A DNA stretch of 64,000 nucleotides from Thalassobaculum_A sp040219615 (GCF_040219615.1 NZ_JAVJSE010000041.1:496001-560000); one strand, 5' to 3'. Counted from the first letter of the stretch, positions 34,036-43,834 are shown. Notes: generated by a model not told the origin, from the letters alone. Program-made: numbers and translations.

Positions 34036-34944
34036 CTAAGCCGCCACCGCCCCCACGGCACCGCGCCGCGCCATTTCGGCATCGATCCGCGCCGCCAGCG
34101 CATCGCTGACGCCGGTCATCGGCAGCCGCAGCTCCGGGCTGGCGATCAGGCCGGCCCGCCACAGCCAGTGCTTGATCGCGGCCGGGCTCGGCTCGGCGAA
34201 CAGCATCCGGGCGAGCGGCTCGAGCGCCTGCCACCGGGCCAGCGCGCCCGGCCGGTCGCCGGCCAGCAGCAGATCCCGCACGGCGATCCATTCCGCGGTC
34301 TCGATATGCGCCGAGGCCGTGATGCCGCCGTCCGCCCCCTGGGCCACCGCGCCGAACAGCAGCGCGTCCTCGCCGGTCAGCACCGCGAAGCCCTCGGGCC
34401 GCCGGCACAGCAGGTCGAAGGACTGGGCGGCGTCCGCGCAGCAGTCCTTGAGGCCGACCACGTTGGGCAGCCGGGCGAGGTTCAGCAGGGTGTCGTTGGT
34501 CATGTTGACGCCGGTGCGGTACGGGATGTTGTAGATCGCGATCGGCCGTTCCGTGCGCCCCGCCAGGGCGGTGAAATGCGCATGCAGGCCGGCCTGCGAC
34601 GGCCGCGAATAGTACGGGCAGGCGACCAGGTAGCCGTCGACCGGCCAGGGAGCCGTGGCGTCGAGCGTCCTCGCCATCCTGCGGGTGTCGCTGCCGGACA
34701 GGCCGAGCCACATCGGCAGCCGGCCGCGGCCCTCGTCGGCGGCGACCGCCACCAGTCGCTCGGTCTCGGCGGCGTCCAGGGTCAGACCCTCGCCGGTGGT
34801 GGCGGCCAGGATCAGGCCGTCGATCCGCCGACCGGCATAGTGCGCCACCAGCCGGCGCAGTGAGGTCTCGTCCAGCTCGCCGTCGCGGAACGGGGTGACC
34901 AGCGGCAGCCAGATGCCTGAGAGAACGGGGGTTCGCGGTTGCAT
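34036..34944 (-). CDS. Dihydrodipicolinate synthase-family aldolase (second copy)
   Basis: This 302-residue TIM-barrel enzyme has the ILAATTGEGLTL loop, Tyr and Arg in IYNIPYRTGV, and the Schiff-base lysine in NVVGLKDCCAD, so pyruvate aldolase chemistry is intact. The family also contains N-acetylneuraminate lyase and keto-deoxy sugar dehydratases, so lysine synthesis is only one option. The GGAAGGAG ribosome site 7 bases before 34944 supports the start. A terminator hairpin with a U tract lies in its own leader, suggesting attenuation. Confidence 0.9.
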   Translation of the reverse strand: MQPRTPVLSGIWLPLVTPFRDGELDETSLRRLVAHYAGRRIDGLILAATTGEGLTLDAAETERLVAVAADEGRGRLPMWLGLSGSDTRRMARTLDATAPWPVDGYLVACPYYSRPSQAGLHAHFTALAGRTERPIAIYNIPYRTGVNMTNDTLLNLARLPNVVGLKDCCADAAQSFDLLCRRPEGFAVLTGEDALLFGAVAQGADGGITASAHIETAEWIAVRDLLLAGDRPGALARWQALEPLARMLFAEPSPAAIKHWLWRAGLIASPELRLPMTGVSDALAARIDAEMARRGAVGAVAA

Positions 34945-34993
34945 GGGAGTGCTCCTTCCGATGGAGGCCGGGCGGAGCGTGGGCGCACATGCG

Positions 34994-35022
34994 AAAAATC
35001 CCCGTCCGAGCCGGCCGGGGAT
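34994..35022 (-). promoter_or_regulatory. Attenuator-like terminator in the leader of the aldolase gene
   Basis: On the minus strand ATCCCCG (35022-35016) pairs with CGGGGAT (35004-34998), with an inner CCG/CGG stem, followed at once by a run of T (34998-34994). This is a textbook intrinsic terminator, yet no minus-strand gene lies upstream for it to end. The aldolase ATG is 50 bases downstream. A TTGACA at 35166-35171 could start the leader, although its -10 is poor. Confidence 0.55.
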
Positions 35023-35218
35023 GATGGTGGTCGATCGCTTGGATGCTGCGCGGCGCGCTAGGGCATGCGAACGGAACCGGTCCCCGTGTCGAGGAGCGGT
35101 TTGGCTTTCCGGACGCTGTGGCTGCACGAGCGCATGGCCGGCAGCATCGTCGCCGATGCGGCGGCTGTCAATGCGGCGCGAAGCTCGGCTAGCATCGGGA
35201 AAAGGCCGGGAGGATCCG

Positions 35219-35677
35219 ATGCCGCTGACCGATCTCCAGCATTTCCTGCTCCAGGTCGCCGACCTGGACGCCACGCGCGACTGGTATGTCGATGTGCTCG
35301 GCCTCGAGGAGGGCCCGCACCCGGATTTCGGCTTCCCGGTGCGCTGGCTGTACCTAAGCGGCAAGGACGTCCTGCACCTGACCGCGGGCGGAGCCGGCGT
35401 GTCCGAGCAGCGCCGGCGCTATGTCGGCCAGCAGTCGCAGGCGGTCGAGGGCACCGGCGTGGTCGATCACGTGGCGTTCGGCGCCACCGGGCTGGATGCC
35501 ATGATTCAACGGCTCAGGGCCAGGGGCGTGGCCTTCACGGAACGCCGGGCCGACCTGGTCGCCGCCTACCAGCTGTTCCTGCTCGACCCGAACGGGGTGA
35601 AGGTCGAGCTGAACTTTCCGGCGAGCGAGGCGGCCGGGCGCACCACCGAGGTCATGGCTGGGGTGACGGAGAGTTGA
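35219..35677 (+). CDS. VOC-superfamily protein (glyoxalase/dioxygenase fold)
   Basis: The 152-residue protein has two beta-alpha-beta-beta-beta modules. The N-terminal one contains FLLQVADLDATRDWYVDVLGL and the second contains VDHVAFGATGLDAMIQRL, ending in LFLLDPNGVKVELNFP. Putative metal residues are His9-region Gln/His, His in VDHVAF and Glu in VKVELN. The start at 35219 has a GGGAGG site five bases upstream. It may be a dioxygenase or isomerase; the substrate is unknown. The Baeyer-Villiger-type monooxygenase follows 104 bases later. Confidence 0.88.
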   Translation: MPLTDLQHFLLQVADLDATRDWYVDVLGLEEGPHPDFGFPVRWLYLSGKDVLHLTAGGAGVSEQRRRYVGQQSQAVEGTGVVDHVAFGATGLDAMIQRLRARGVAFTERRADLVAAYQLFLLDPNGVKVELNFPASEAAGRTTEVMAGVTES

Positions 35678-35781
35678 GGCGGGCCACGCATCGCACCCTT
35701 GCCAACCGGGATTGCCCGTTCGCCCGCGCTTGCGGGTAGACTGTCGTCCGCAACGACCTTGCCCGTCCCAGGAGGCCGCCG

Positions 35782-37416
<1,635 letters not shown>

Positions 37417-37432
37417 GACGGCCACCCCGCAT

Positions 37433-37461
37433 TTGACAGACCCCGGCCGGACCGGTCCAAT
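37433..37461 (+). promoter_or_regulatory. Candidate promoter of the molybdenum hydroxylase operon
   Basis: A perfect TTGACA (37433-37438) is followed after 17 bases by TCCAAT (37456-37461; four of six consensus bases). The leader of about 108 bases contains a CCCCC/GGGGG hairpin (37516-37534) with an A5 loop. The GGGAA site precedes the first gene's ATG at 37576. Confidence 0.55.
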
Positions 37462-37575
37462 ATCCGTTGCAGGACAGCCTTCCCGCCTCCACCACTCATA
37501 TGACAAGCTGACAATCCCCCGTGCAAAAAGGGGGTGCGTGCCGGAAACGACCCAGGGAACTTCACGGGAACGACC

Positions 37576-38448
37576 ATGACCGATATCCGATACCTGGCAC
37601 CGCAGACGCTCGACGAAGCGGTCGGTGCCTTCGCCGCGGCCACGGGCGCCGCCCGCATCCTGGCCGGCGGCACCGACCTCCTGGTGCAGATGCGCTCCGG
37701 GATGGTTCGTCCGGGCCTGATCGTCGACATCAAGAAGATTCCCGAGATGATGGCCATCGAGGAGACCGCCGACGGCGGCTTCAAGGTCGGTGCCGCGGTC
37801 TCGGGCGCGGTGCTCGCCGAGCACCCGAAATTCGGCAAGGCCTGGCCGGGCGTGCTGGAGGCGATCAACCTGATCGGCTCCACCCAGGTCCAGGGCCGGG
37901 CCTCGGCCGGCGGCAACCTGTGCAACGGCTCGCCGGCCGGCGACAGCGTGCCGGCCATGGTCGCGGCCGGTGCCGTGGTCACGGTCCAGGGTCCCGGCGG
38001 TCGCCGCGACATCAAGGTCGAGGACTTCCCGGCCGGCCCCGGCAAGACCAACCTGAAGCCGGGCGAGATCCTGGTGAGCTTCACCCTGCCGCCGCGGCCC
38101 AAGGGCTCCAGCGACGCCTATCTCCGGATGATCCCGCGCACCGAGATGGACATCGCGGTGGTCGGGGTCGGGGTCAACCTGACCCTGGAGAGCGGGGTGT
38201 GCACCGCCGCCCGGGTCGGCCTCGGCGCGGTCGCGCCGACCGTGCTGCTGGTCGCCGACGCCGCCAAGGCGCTGGTCGGCAGCAAGCTCGACGACGACGC
38301 CATCGCCGCTGCCGCGGCCGCCTGCAGCGCTGCCTGCAAGCCGATCGACGACAAGCGCGGCACCATCGCCTATCGCACCAAGGTGGCCGGGGTGCTGCTG
38401 AAACGCACCGCCGCAATCGCGGCCGAACGCGCCGCCCGGAACGCCTGA
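37576..38448 (+). CDS. Molybdenum hydroxylase FAD subunit (CoxM-type)
   Basis: The 290-residue subunit has the FAD pyrophosphate motif ARILAGGTDLLVQM (about 28-41) and the second FAD motif QVQGRASAGGNLCNGSPAGD, matching medium subunits of the xanthine oxidase family. It relays electrons from the iron-sulfur subunit to the final acceptor. The start at 37576 (MTDIRYLAP) follows GGGAA. It is first of three co-directional genes with short gaps. Confidence 0.94.
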   Translation: MTDIRYLAPQTLDEAVGAFAAATGAARILAGGTDLLVQMRSGMVRPGLIVDIKKIPEMMAIEETADGGFKVGAAVSGAVLAEHPKFGKAWPGVLEAINLIGSTQVQGRASAGGNLCNGSPAGDSVPAMVAAGAVVTVQGPGGRRDIKVEDFPAGPGKTNLKPGEILVSFTLPPRPKGSSDAYLRMIPRTEMDIAVVGVGVNLTLESGVCTAARVGLGAVAPTVLLVADAAKALVGSKLDDDAIAAAAAACSAACKPIDDKRGTIAYRTKVAGVLLKRTAAIAAERAARNA

Positions 38449-38461
38449 GGGAACGGAGACC

Positions 38462-38944
38462 ATGGCTAAAATTCACGTCACCACCACCATCAACGGCGAG
38501 CCGACCGAGTTCCTGTGCGACCCGGCCGAGAGCATGCTCGACGCCCTGCGCGGCCCGCTTGCCCTCACCGGCGCCAAGGAAGGCTGCGGCACCGGCGACT
38601 GCGGCGCCTGCAGCATCACCCTGGACGGCCGCCTGGTCTGCTCCTGCCTGATGCTGGCGGCCGAGGCCGAGGGCCACGAGATCACGACGATCGAGGGCAT
38701 GGCCGAGGGCGACCACCTGCACCCGCTGCAGCAGAAGTTCCTGGAGATGGCGGCCCTGCAGTGCGGGATCTGCACGCCGGGCGTGCTGGTCGCCGCCAAG
38801 TCGCTGCTGGAGCGCAACCCGGATCCGAGCGAGATCGAGGTGCGCTACTGGCTGGCCGGCAACCTGTGCCGGTGCACCGGCTACGACAAGATTGTCCGCG
38901 CGGTCATGGAGACCGCCGCCGATATGCGGGAGGCTGCCCGATGA
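38462..38944 (+). CDS. Molybdenum hydroxylase [2Fe-2S] subunit (CoxS-type)
   Basis: The 160-residue protein carries two [2Fe-2S] sites: the plant-ferredoxin-type GCGTGDCGACSITLDGRLVC and the helical-bundle site QCGICTPG...NLCRCTGY. This is the standard small subunit of xanthine-oxidase-family hydroxylases. The stop overlaps the large-subunit ATG by ATGA. Confidence 0.96.
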   Translation: MAKIHVTTTINGEPTEFLCDPAESMLDALRGPLALTGAKEGCGTGDCGACSITLDGRLVCSCLMLAAEAEGHEITTIEGMAEGDHLHPLQQKFLEMAALQCGICTPGVLVAAKSLLERNPDPSEIEVRYWLAGNLCRCTGYDKIVRAVMETAADMREAAR

Positions 38945-41199
38945 ACGACCAGAGCAACAAGTGGATCGGCAAGCGCACGATCCGTCCGGACGGTGTCGAC
39001 AAGGTCACCGGCCGCGCCGCCTATGCGGCCGACAACAGCATGCCGGGCATGATCTGGGCCAAGGTCCTGCGCAGCCCGCACCCGCATGCGGTGATCCGCG
39101 GCATCGACACCTCCAAGGCCGAGGCGCTGCCCGGCGTGAAGGCGGTGGCGACCGCCAAGGACTTCGTCGACTTCCCGCTCGACAAGCCGGTGCCGATCGG
39201 CATCCAGGACATGCGCTGGATGTCGCGCAACATGCTGGCGCGTGAGAAGGCGCTGTTCCACGGCCACCCGATCGCGGCGGTCGCGGCCACCAGCCAGGAC
39301 ATTGCCGCCGAGGCGTGCAAGCTGATCGAGGTCGACTACGAGGTCCTGCCCTGGGCCGTCGAGATCGACGACGCGCTGAAGCCGGATGCGGCGAAGCTGT
39401 TCGACTTCACGGAGTTCGACGGCAAGCCCTCCAACATCGCCGGCAAGCTGGAGCACAAGAAGGGCGACATCGACGCCGGCTTCGCCGAGGCCGACGTGAT
39501 CATCGAGCGCAGCTTCACCACCCGGCCGGTGCACCAGGGCTACATCGAGCCGCATGCCTGCACGGTCAGCGTCGGCGCCGACGGCAGCACCACCATCTGG
39601 AGCTCCAGCCAGGGCCAGTTCATGGTCCGCGCCATGACCTCGTTCCTGACCGGCATCCCGCAGAGCAGCATCCGCGCGATCCCGGCCGAGATCGGCGGCG
39701 GCTTCGGCGGCAAGACGATCTGCTACCTCGAGCCGGTGGCCGCCGTCCTGTCGCGCAAGTCCGGCCGGCCGGTGAAGATGGTGATGTCCCGCGAGGAGGT
39801 GATGCGGGCGACCGGCCCGACCTCCGGCTCGAAGATGACCGTGAAGATCGGCGCCAAGAAGGACGGCACCCTGGTCGCCGGCCAGGGCGTCTTCTACCTG
39901 CAGGCGGGCGCGTTCCCGGGCTCGCCGATCCGCGGCGCCGCCGGCTGCTCGTTCACGCCCTACACCATCCCGAACGTGCTCTCGACCGGCTACGACGTGG
40001 TGTCGAACCGCTCGAAGGTCGCGGCCTACCGGGCGCCGGGTGCGCCGATCGGCGCCTACGGCGTCGAGTGCGTGCTCGACGAGGTTGCCCAGGCGATCGG
40101 CATGGACCCGCTGGAGCTGCGGCTGAAGAACATCGCCCGGGACGGCACCAAGGCCGTGCACGGCCCGGTGTTCCAGAGCATCGGCTTCGCCCAGACCATC
40201 GAGGCGGCGATCAAGTCCGAGCACTACAAGTCGAAGCTGACCGGCAAGTTCCAGGGCCGCGGCGTCGCCAACGGCTGGTGGTTCAACGCCGGCGGCGAGT
40301 CGAGCGCCCAGGTGAACATCACCGAGGACGGCAACGTCGTGGTGACCACCGGCCACCCGGACATCGGCGGCTCGCGCGCCTCGATCGCCAACATCACGGC
40401 CGAGCTGCTGGGCGTCGACTACAACCGGGTCTCGGTGCTGATCGGCGACACCGCCACCATCGGCTACAGCAACCTGACCGGCGGCAGCCGCGTGCTGTTC
40501 GCCTCGGCCATGGTGGTGACCGAGTCGGCCGAGAAGGTGATCGAGCAGCTCAAGCAGCGGGCCGCCAAGCTCTGGGGCATCGATGCCTCGGCGGTGGTCT
40601 GGGAGAACGGCGAGGCCCGCCCGAGCGGCCAGCACACCGGCAACTTCCCGACCCTGACCCTGGCCGAGATCGCCGCCAAGGCGACCGAGACCGGCGGGCC
40701 GATCGGCGCCGGCAGCCAGCAGAACACCACCGGCGCCGAGGGTGGATTCGCCACCCATATCTGCGACGTCGAGGTCGACGTCGAGCTCGGCACGGTGACG
40801 GTGCTGCGCTACACCTGCATCGAGGACGTCGGCAAGGCGATCCACCCGAGCTACGTCGAGGGCCAGATGCAGGGCGGCATCGCCCAGGGCATCGGCTGGG
40901 CCCTGAACGAGGAGTACGTGTTCGACAAGCAGGGCCGGGTCGACAACCCGAGCTTCCTCGACTACCGGATGCCGGTGTGCTCCGACCTGCCGATGCTGGA
41001 GACCATCATGGTCGAGGTGCCGAACCCGAAGCATCCCCAGGGCGTGCGCGGCGTCGGCGAGGCGCCGCTGGTGCCGGGGCCGGCCGCCGTCTGCAACGCG
41101 GTCAGCAACGCGCTCGGCATCCGCTTCCACGACCTGCCGCTGTCGCCGATGCGGGTGCTGGCGGCGATCGACGCCAACATGAAGCAGGCGGCGGAGTGA
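38941..41199 (+). CDS. Molybdenum hydroxylase large (molybdopterin) subunit
   Basis: The 752-residue catalytic subunit has the Moco-binding patterns IGGGFGGKTICYLEP and TTGHPDIGGSRAS and the catalytic-glutamate region GVGEAPLVPGPAAV. The active-site loop reads AYRAPGAPIGAYG. It lacks the AYxCSFR loop of true form I CO dehydrogenase, so CO oxidation is unlikely. Form II-like enzymes, aromatic or N-heterocycle hydroxylases, or aldehyde oxidases are more probable. No XdhC-type maturation gene is adjacent. A strong GAAA-loop terminator follows. Confidence 0.94.
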   Translation: MNDQSNKWIGKRTIRPDGVDKVTGRAAYAADNSMPGMIWAKVLRSPHPHAVIRGIDTSKAEALPGVKAVATAKDFVDFPLDKPVPIGIQDMRWMSRNMLAREKALFHGHPIAAVAATSQDIAAEACKLIEVDYEVLPWAVEIDDALKPDAAKLFDFTEFDGKPSNIAGKLEHKKGDIDAGFAEADVIIERSFTTRPVHQGYIEPHACTVSVGADGSTTIWSSSQGQFMVRAMTSFLTGIPQSSIRAIPAEIGGGFGGKTICYLEPVAAVLSRKSGRPVKMVMSREEVMRATGPTSGSKMTVKIGAKKDGTLVAGQGVFYLQAGAFPGSPIRGAAGCSFTPYTIPNVLSTGYDVVSNRSKVAAYRAPGAPIGAYGVECVLDEVAQAIGMDPLELRLKNIARDGTKAVHGPVFQSIGFAQTIEAAIKSEHYKSKLTGKFQGRGVANGWWFNAGGESSAQVNITEDGNVVVTTGHPDIGGSRASIANITAELLGVDYNRVSVLIGDTATIGYSNLTGGSRVLFASAMVVTESAEKVIEQLKQRAAKLWGIDASAVVWENGEARPSGQHTGNFPTLTLAEIAAKATETGGPIGAGSQQNTTGAEGGFATHICDVEVDVELGTVTVLRYTCIEDVGKAIHPSYVEGQMQGGIAQGIGWALNEEYVFDKQGRVDNPSFLDYRMPVCSDLPMLETIMVEVPNPKHPQGVRGVGEAPLVPGPAAVCNAVSNALGIRFHDLPLSPMRVLAAIDANMKQAAE

Positions 41200-41236
41200 C
41201 GGCCAAGGCCTGACGCAAGGCATCGACCAGACGCGA

Positions 41237-41262
41237 CGGGGCCGGCGGAAACGCCGGCCCCG
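41237..41262 (+). terminator. Intrinsic terminator of the molybdenum hydroxylase operon
   Basis: CGGGGCCGGCG (41237-41247) and CGCCGGCCCCG (41252-41262) form an 11-bp perfect stem with a GAAA loop, followed by TTCGCCTTTT. It also faces the convergent antitoxin gene, so it may act in both directions. Confidence 0.85.
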
Positions 41263-41276
41263 TTCGCCTTTTGGCC

Positions 41277-41594
41277 TCACGCGACTGCTTGCAGGCCCTT
41301 GTCCTTCACCAGAGTCAGCAACTTCAAAGAGGCGCCGCGGGGCCGCTTCTCGCCGCGTTCCCACTGGCTGACCAGCCCGGTGGTGACGTTGAGGTAGCGG
41401 GCGAACACCGCCTGGCTGGCGCCCTCGCGCAGCCGGATGGCGCGGATCTGCTCGGCCGAGAGCGGCTCGACCGGCGTCAGGCACAGCGCGTCGAACTCCT
41501 TCATCGTGCGCTTGTCGATCAAGCCGATCTCGGCGAGGTCAGAGGCGGCCTCATGCACGGCAGCGAGCGCGCCGCTGCGGTAGGTCCTAGGCAT
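41277..41594 (-). CDS. XRE-family antitoxin
   Basis: The 105-residue protein has a helix-turn-helix at about 55-85: SAEQIRAIRLREGASQAVFARYLNVTTGLVSQWERGEKRP-type HTH with conserved VSQWERGEK. The N-terminal about 45 residues likely bind the toxin. It is the antitoxin of the preceding RelE-type gene and should repress the pair from the palindrome upstream of the toxin. It overlaps the toxin stop by eight bases (toxin-first order, as in HigBA). Confidence 0.9.
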   Translation of the reverse strand: MPRTYRSGALAAVHEAASDLAEIGLIDKRTMKEFDALCLTPVEPLSAEQIRAIRLREGASQAVFARYLNVTTGLVSQWERGEKRPRGASLKLLTLVKDKGLQAVA

Positions 41595-41961
41595 CGTCGC
41601 CCACCTCGATCAGCTTTCCCTTGGCGAGCGCATGCCCGATCCCGTCATCGTCGACCCCGAGCATCTCTTTGGCGAAGTCGCGGAAGGCCATGAGTTCGTC
41701 CCGTCGGATGTTGTCCCGGTCCTTCTTTGCGTAGCCGTGCACGAAGACCGCCCGTTGGCCGCGCCGGAACAGAATGACCGTCCGACAGCCGGACGAGGCG
41801 CCCTCTCCGTCGCGCGCAATGCGCTGCTTGATCACGCCGCCTCCGAGATCGGCGTCGACGAGGCCGATATTCGCTCGGTGGACGGCGAGGCGCAGCGACG
41901 CGTCGGAAATGCCGTTGCCCGCCGCGAAGCGCGCGAACGGCCTAGTCTTGAAGATGCGCAT
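41587..41961 (-). CDS. RelE/HigB-like toxin
   Basis: The 124-residue protein starts MRIFKTRPFARFA and has GGGVIKQRIARDGEG and TVILFRRGQRAVFVHGYAKKDRDN, resembling the RelE-type toxin family with the YAKKDxDN signature of DUF1044/COG4737 members. Such toxins cut ribosome-bound mRNA. The gene has a near-consensus promoter and a palindrome overlapping it. The leader is only about 11 bases. Confidence 0.9.
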   Translation of the reverse strand: MRIFKTRPFARFAAGNGISDASLRLAVHRANIGLVDADLGGGVIKQRIARDGEGASSGCRTVILFRRGQRAVFVHGYAKKDRDNIRRDELMAFRDFAKEMLGVDDDGIGHALAKGKLIEVGDDA

Positions 41962-41971
41962 CCGACTATCG

Positions 41972-41992
41972 CACTCAGTACTATAGTGAGTG
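41972..41992. promoter_or_regulatory. Palindromic operator over the toxin-antitoxin promoter
   Basis: CACTCA (41972-41977) and TGAGTG (41987-41992) form an imperfect palindrome across the -10 box, the expected place for XRE antitoxin binding. Confidence 0.55.
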
Positions 41993-42008
41993 GCAGGATC
42001 GCTGTCGA
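41980..42008 (-). promoter_or_regulatory. Promoter of the toxin-antitoxin pair
   Basis: On the minus strand TCGACA (42003-42008) lies exactly 17 bases before TATAGT (41980-41985); each differs from consensus by one base. The start would be near 41973. Confidence 0.65.
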
Positions 42009-42039
42009 ATGCGTTATGGGAGGCGCAGGGACGATTCGC

Positions 42040-42057
42040 CCGTGCCGATCGGCACGG
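42040..42057. other. Perfect 18-bp palindrome
   Basis: CCGTGCCGATCGGCACGG is its own reverse complement. It lies in the 231-base gap between the toxin gene and the monooxygenase gene, 32 bases upstream of the toxin -35. It could be an operator or RNA hairpin. Confidence 0.5.
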
Positions 42058-42083
42058 AGTCTCGCCCCCGCCCGGCCCTTCGA

Positions 42084-42104
42084 GGCCCCCGGCTACGCCG
42101 GAGG
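42084..42104. repeat. Hairpin in a CCTTCGAGGC...CACCTCAGGG intergenic element
   Basis: GCCCCCGGC (42084-42092) and GCCGGAGGC (42096-42104) pair with one mismatch, inside flanks CCTTCGAG and CACCTCAGGG. Elements of this form are frequent between genes in alphaproteobacteria. Single copy in this window. Confidence 0.45.
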
Positions 42105-42192
42105 CACCTCAGGGCGACAGGAGTCGTATATTTTCAGTGTCTTGTGCCTATCACACTGAGATGTCCGCCTCGGAGCGACGGGCTGCGAGGGG

Positions 42193-43743
42193 TCATTCCG
42201 CCGCCTCGCTCGCCCGGTCGCCCCAGCGGTACACGAACGCCTCGCCCTCCAGGTCGATGGCCGGGAACTCGTCGCGCTCGCGCCAATGGTCCTGGGTGTG
42301 CTGCCACTCCCGCGCCGCCCCACGCTTCGGCAGCAGGTGCATGGCCCGCAGCAGGTAGTTCGGGTTGAAGTTCTCCTCGTCGATCCAGGGCAGGATCGCC
42401 ATGTCCTTCTGGGACGGCGGGATCTCCGGCCGCATGCTGCGCGCGCCGGTCGCCTTCATGTGGTTCAGCAGCCGGCCGACGAACTCGCCCACCAGCTCGG
42501 CCCGGAGCGTCCAGGACGCCCGGAAATAGCCGAACACCCAGGCCAGGTTCGGCACCCCGGTGAACATCATGCCGCGGTAGTTGACGGTCCGGCTCCAGTC
42601 GAGCGGCCGCCCGTCGATGCTGAACGCGATGTCGCCCATCACGCACATGTTGAAGCCGGTGGCGGTGACCACGATGTCGGCCTCCAGCAGCTCGCCGGAC
42701 TTCAGGCGGATGCCGTCCTCGACGAAGCGGTCGATCTCGTCGGTCACCACCGAGGCGCGGCCGTCGGCGATCGCCTTGAACAGGTCGGCGTCGGGCACGA
42801 AGGCGATGCGCTGGCGCCACGGCCGGTAGGACGGGGTGAAGTGCCGGTCGACGTCGTAGTCCGGGCCGAGCAGGCTGCGCACGTTGGCCAGCAGGTCGTT
42901 CTTCACCGCCTCCGGCTTCTCGAAGCACATCCGGGTAAAGGCGTCCTGCTCGAACAGGATCTTGCGGCGGGTGATCTCGTGCACCCACTCCTCGTCGACC
43001 TGCAGCCTGCGCAGTTCCTCGGCGATCTCGATGGCGTTGCGGCCGGTCCGGAAGAAGGTCGGCGAGCGCTGCAGCATGGTGACGTGCGCCGCCTTGCCTG
43101 CCATCGCCGGGATCACCGTGGCGGCGGTCGCGCCGGAGCCGATCACCACCACCCGCTTGCCGGTGTAGTCCAGGTCCTCCGGCCATTCCTCGGTGTGGAC
43201 GATCGGTCCCCTGAAGTCGGCCATGCCCTGCCATTCGGGGGTGTAGCCCTGGCGGTGCCGGTAGTAGCCCTGGCACATGTACAGGAAGCGGGTGGTGAAG
43301 CGCCGGGTCTCGCCGGTCGCGGCGCCGCTCGCGTCGAGGATCGCGGCCTCGACGGTCCACAGCGCGTCGGCCTCGGACCAGGCGGCGGCCAGCACCTTGT
43401 GGCGGTAGCGGATGCGCGGGGCCAGGCCGATCTCCTCGATCACCTCGCCCATGTATTTCAGGATCTCGGCGGCGGTCGCGATCGGCGGGCCGACCCACGG
43501 CTTGAAGCCGTAGCCGAAGGTGTGCAGGTCGCTGTCCGAGCGGATGCCGGGGAAGCGGTGGGTCCACCAGGTGCCGCCGAAGCTGTCCTCTGTGTCGAGG
43601 ATCGTGAAGTCCAGGTCCGGGCAGTCGCGGCGCAGGTACCAGGCGGCGCCGATCCCGGAGATCCCGGCGCCGACGATCAGCACGTCGACATGCTCGGCCG
43701 TGCCCTGGGGATCCCTGGCCTCGATCGCGGTCGCCTCGCTCAC
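42193..43743 (-). CDS. Baeyer-Villiger-type flavin monooxygenase (copy 2)
   Basis: The 516-residue flavoenzyme has an FAD motif VLIVGAGISGIGAAWYL, the fingerprint FRGPIVHTEEWPED (FxGxxxHxxxWP) and an NADPH motif VVVIGSGATAATVIPAM. GTWWTHRFPGIRSDSD and TATGFNMCVMGD place it in a branch different from the copy at 35.8 kb. The start is taken as GTG 43743, preceded by GGGAGG at 8 bases. An ATG pair at 43782/43785 gives 14 more residues with a weaker ribosome site. The reaction is NADPH-dependent oxygen insertion or heteroatom oxidation; substrate unknown. Confidence 0.9.
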   Translation of the reverse strand: MSEATAIEARDPQGTAEHVDVLIVGAGISGIGAAWYLRRDCPDLDFTILDTEDSFGGTWWTHRFPGIRSDSDLHTFGYGFKPWVGPPIATAAEILKYMGEVIEEIGLAPRIRYRHKVLAAAWSEADALWTVEAAILDASGAATGETRRFTTRFLYMCQGYYRHRQGYTPEWQGMADFRGPIVHTEEWPEDLDYTGKRVVVIGSGATAATVIPAMAGKAAHVTMLQRSPTFFRTGRNAIEIAEELRRLQVDEEWVHEITRRKILFEQDAFTRMCFEKPEAVKNDLLANVRSLLGPDYDVDRHFTPSYRPWRQRIAFVPDADLFKAIADGRASVVTDEIDRFVEDGIRLKSGELLEADIVVTATGFNMCVMGDIAFSIDGRPLDWSRTVNYRGMMFTGVPNLAWVFGYFRASWTLRAELVGEFVGRLLNHMKATGARSMRPEIPPSQKDMAILPWIDEENFNPNYLLRAMHLLPKRGAAREWQHTQDHWRERDEFPAIDLEGEAFVYRWGDRASEAAE

Positions 43744-43834
43744 GGCGTGATCCTCCCTCGCTTGAAGCGTCGTTTCACCCATCATGGGCGATCGGACCGC
43801 GCCTGCACAAGCCGGGGCCGAGATCCGCGACGGA

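Noticed and set aside
18320..34944. The two dihydrodipicolinate synthase-like genes as a duplication
   Set aside because: Active-site segments differ (NIPGRSIVD versus NIPYRTGVN; KDATSD versus KDCCAD), so they are old paralogues rather than a recent copy.
34990..35060. Histidine-rich leader peptide (HHH) before the second aldolase gene
   Set aside because: One frame reads three His codons, but there is no start codon or ribosome site in that frame, so peptide-type attenuation is not supported.
35723..35736. Terminator after the VOC gene at 35.2 kb
   Set aside because: Only a 5-bp stem (CCCGC/GCGGG) with no T run; too weak to call.
37576..41199. Form I CO dehydrogenase (CoxMSL)
   Set aside because: The large-subunit loop lacks AYxCSFR; only the general molybdenum hydroxylase family is supported.
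38881..41484. 867-residue minus-strand frame over the molybdenum hydroxylase large subunit
   Set aside because: Shadow of the real gene; no recognisable domain.
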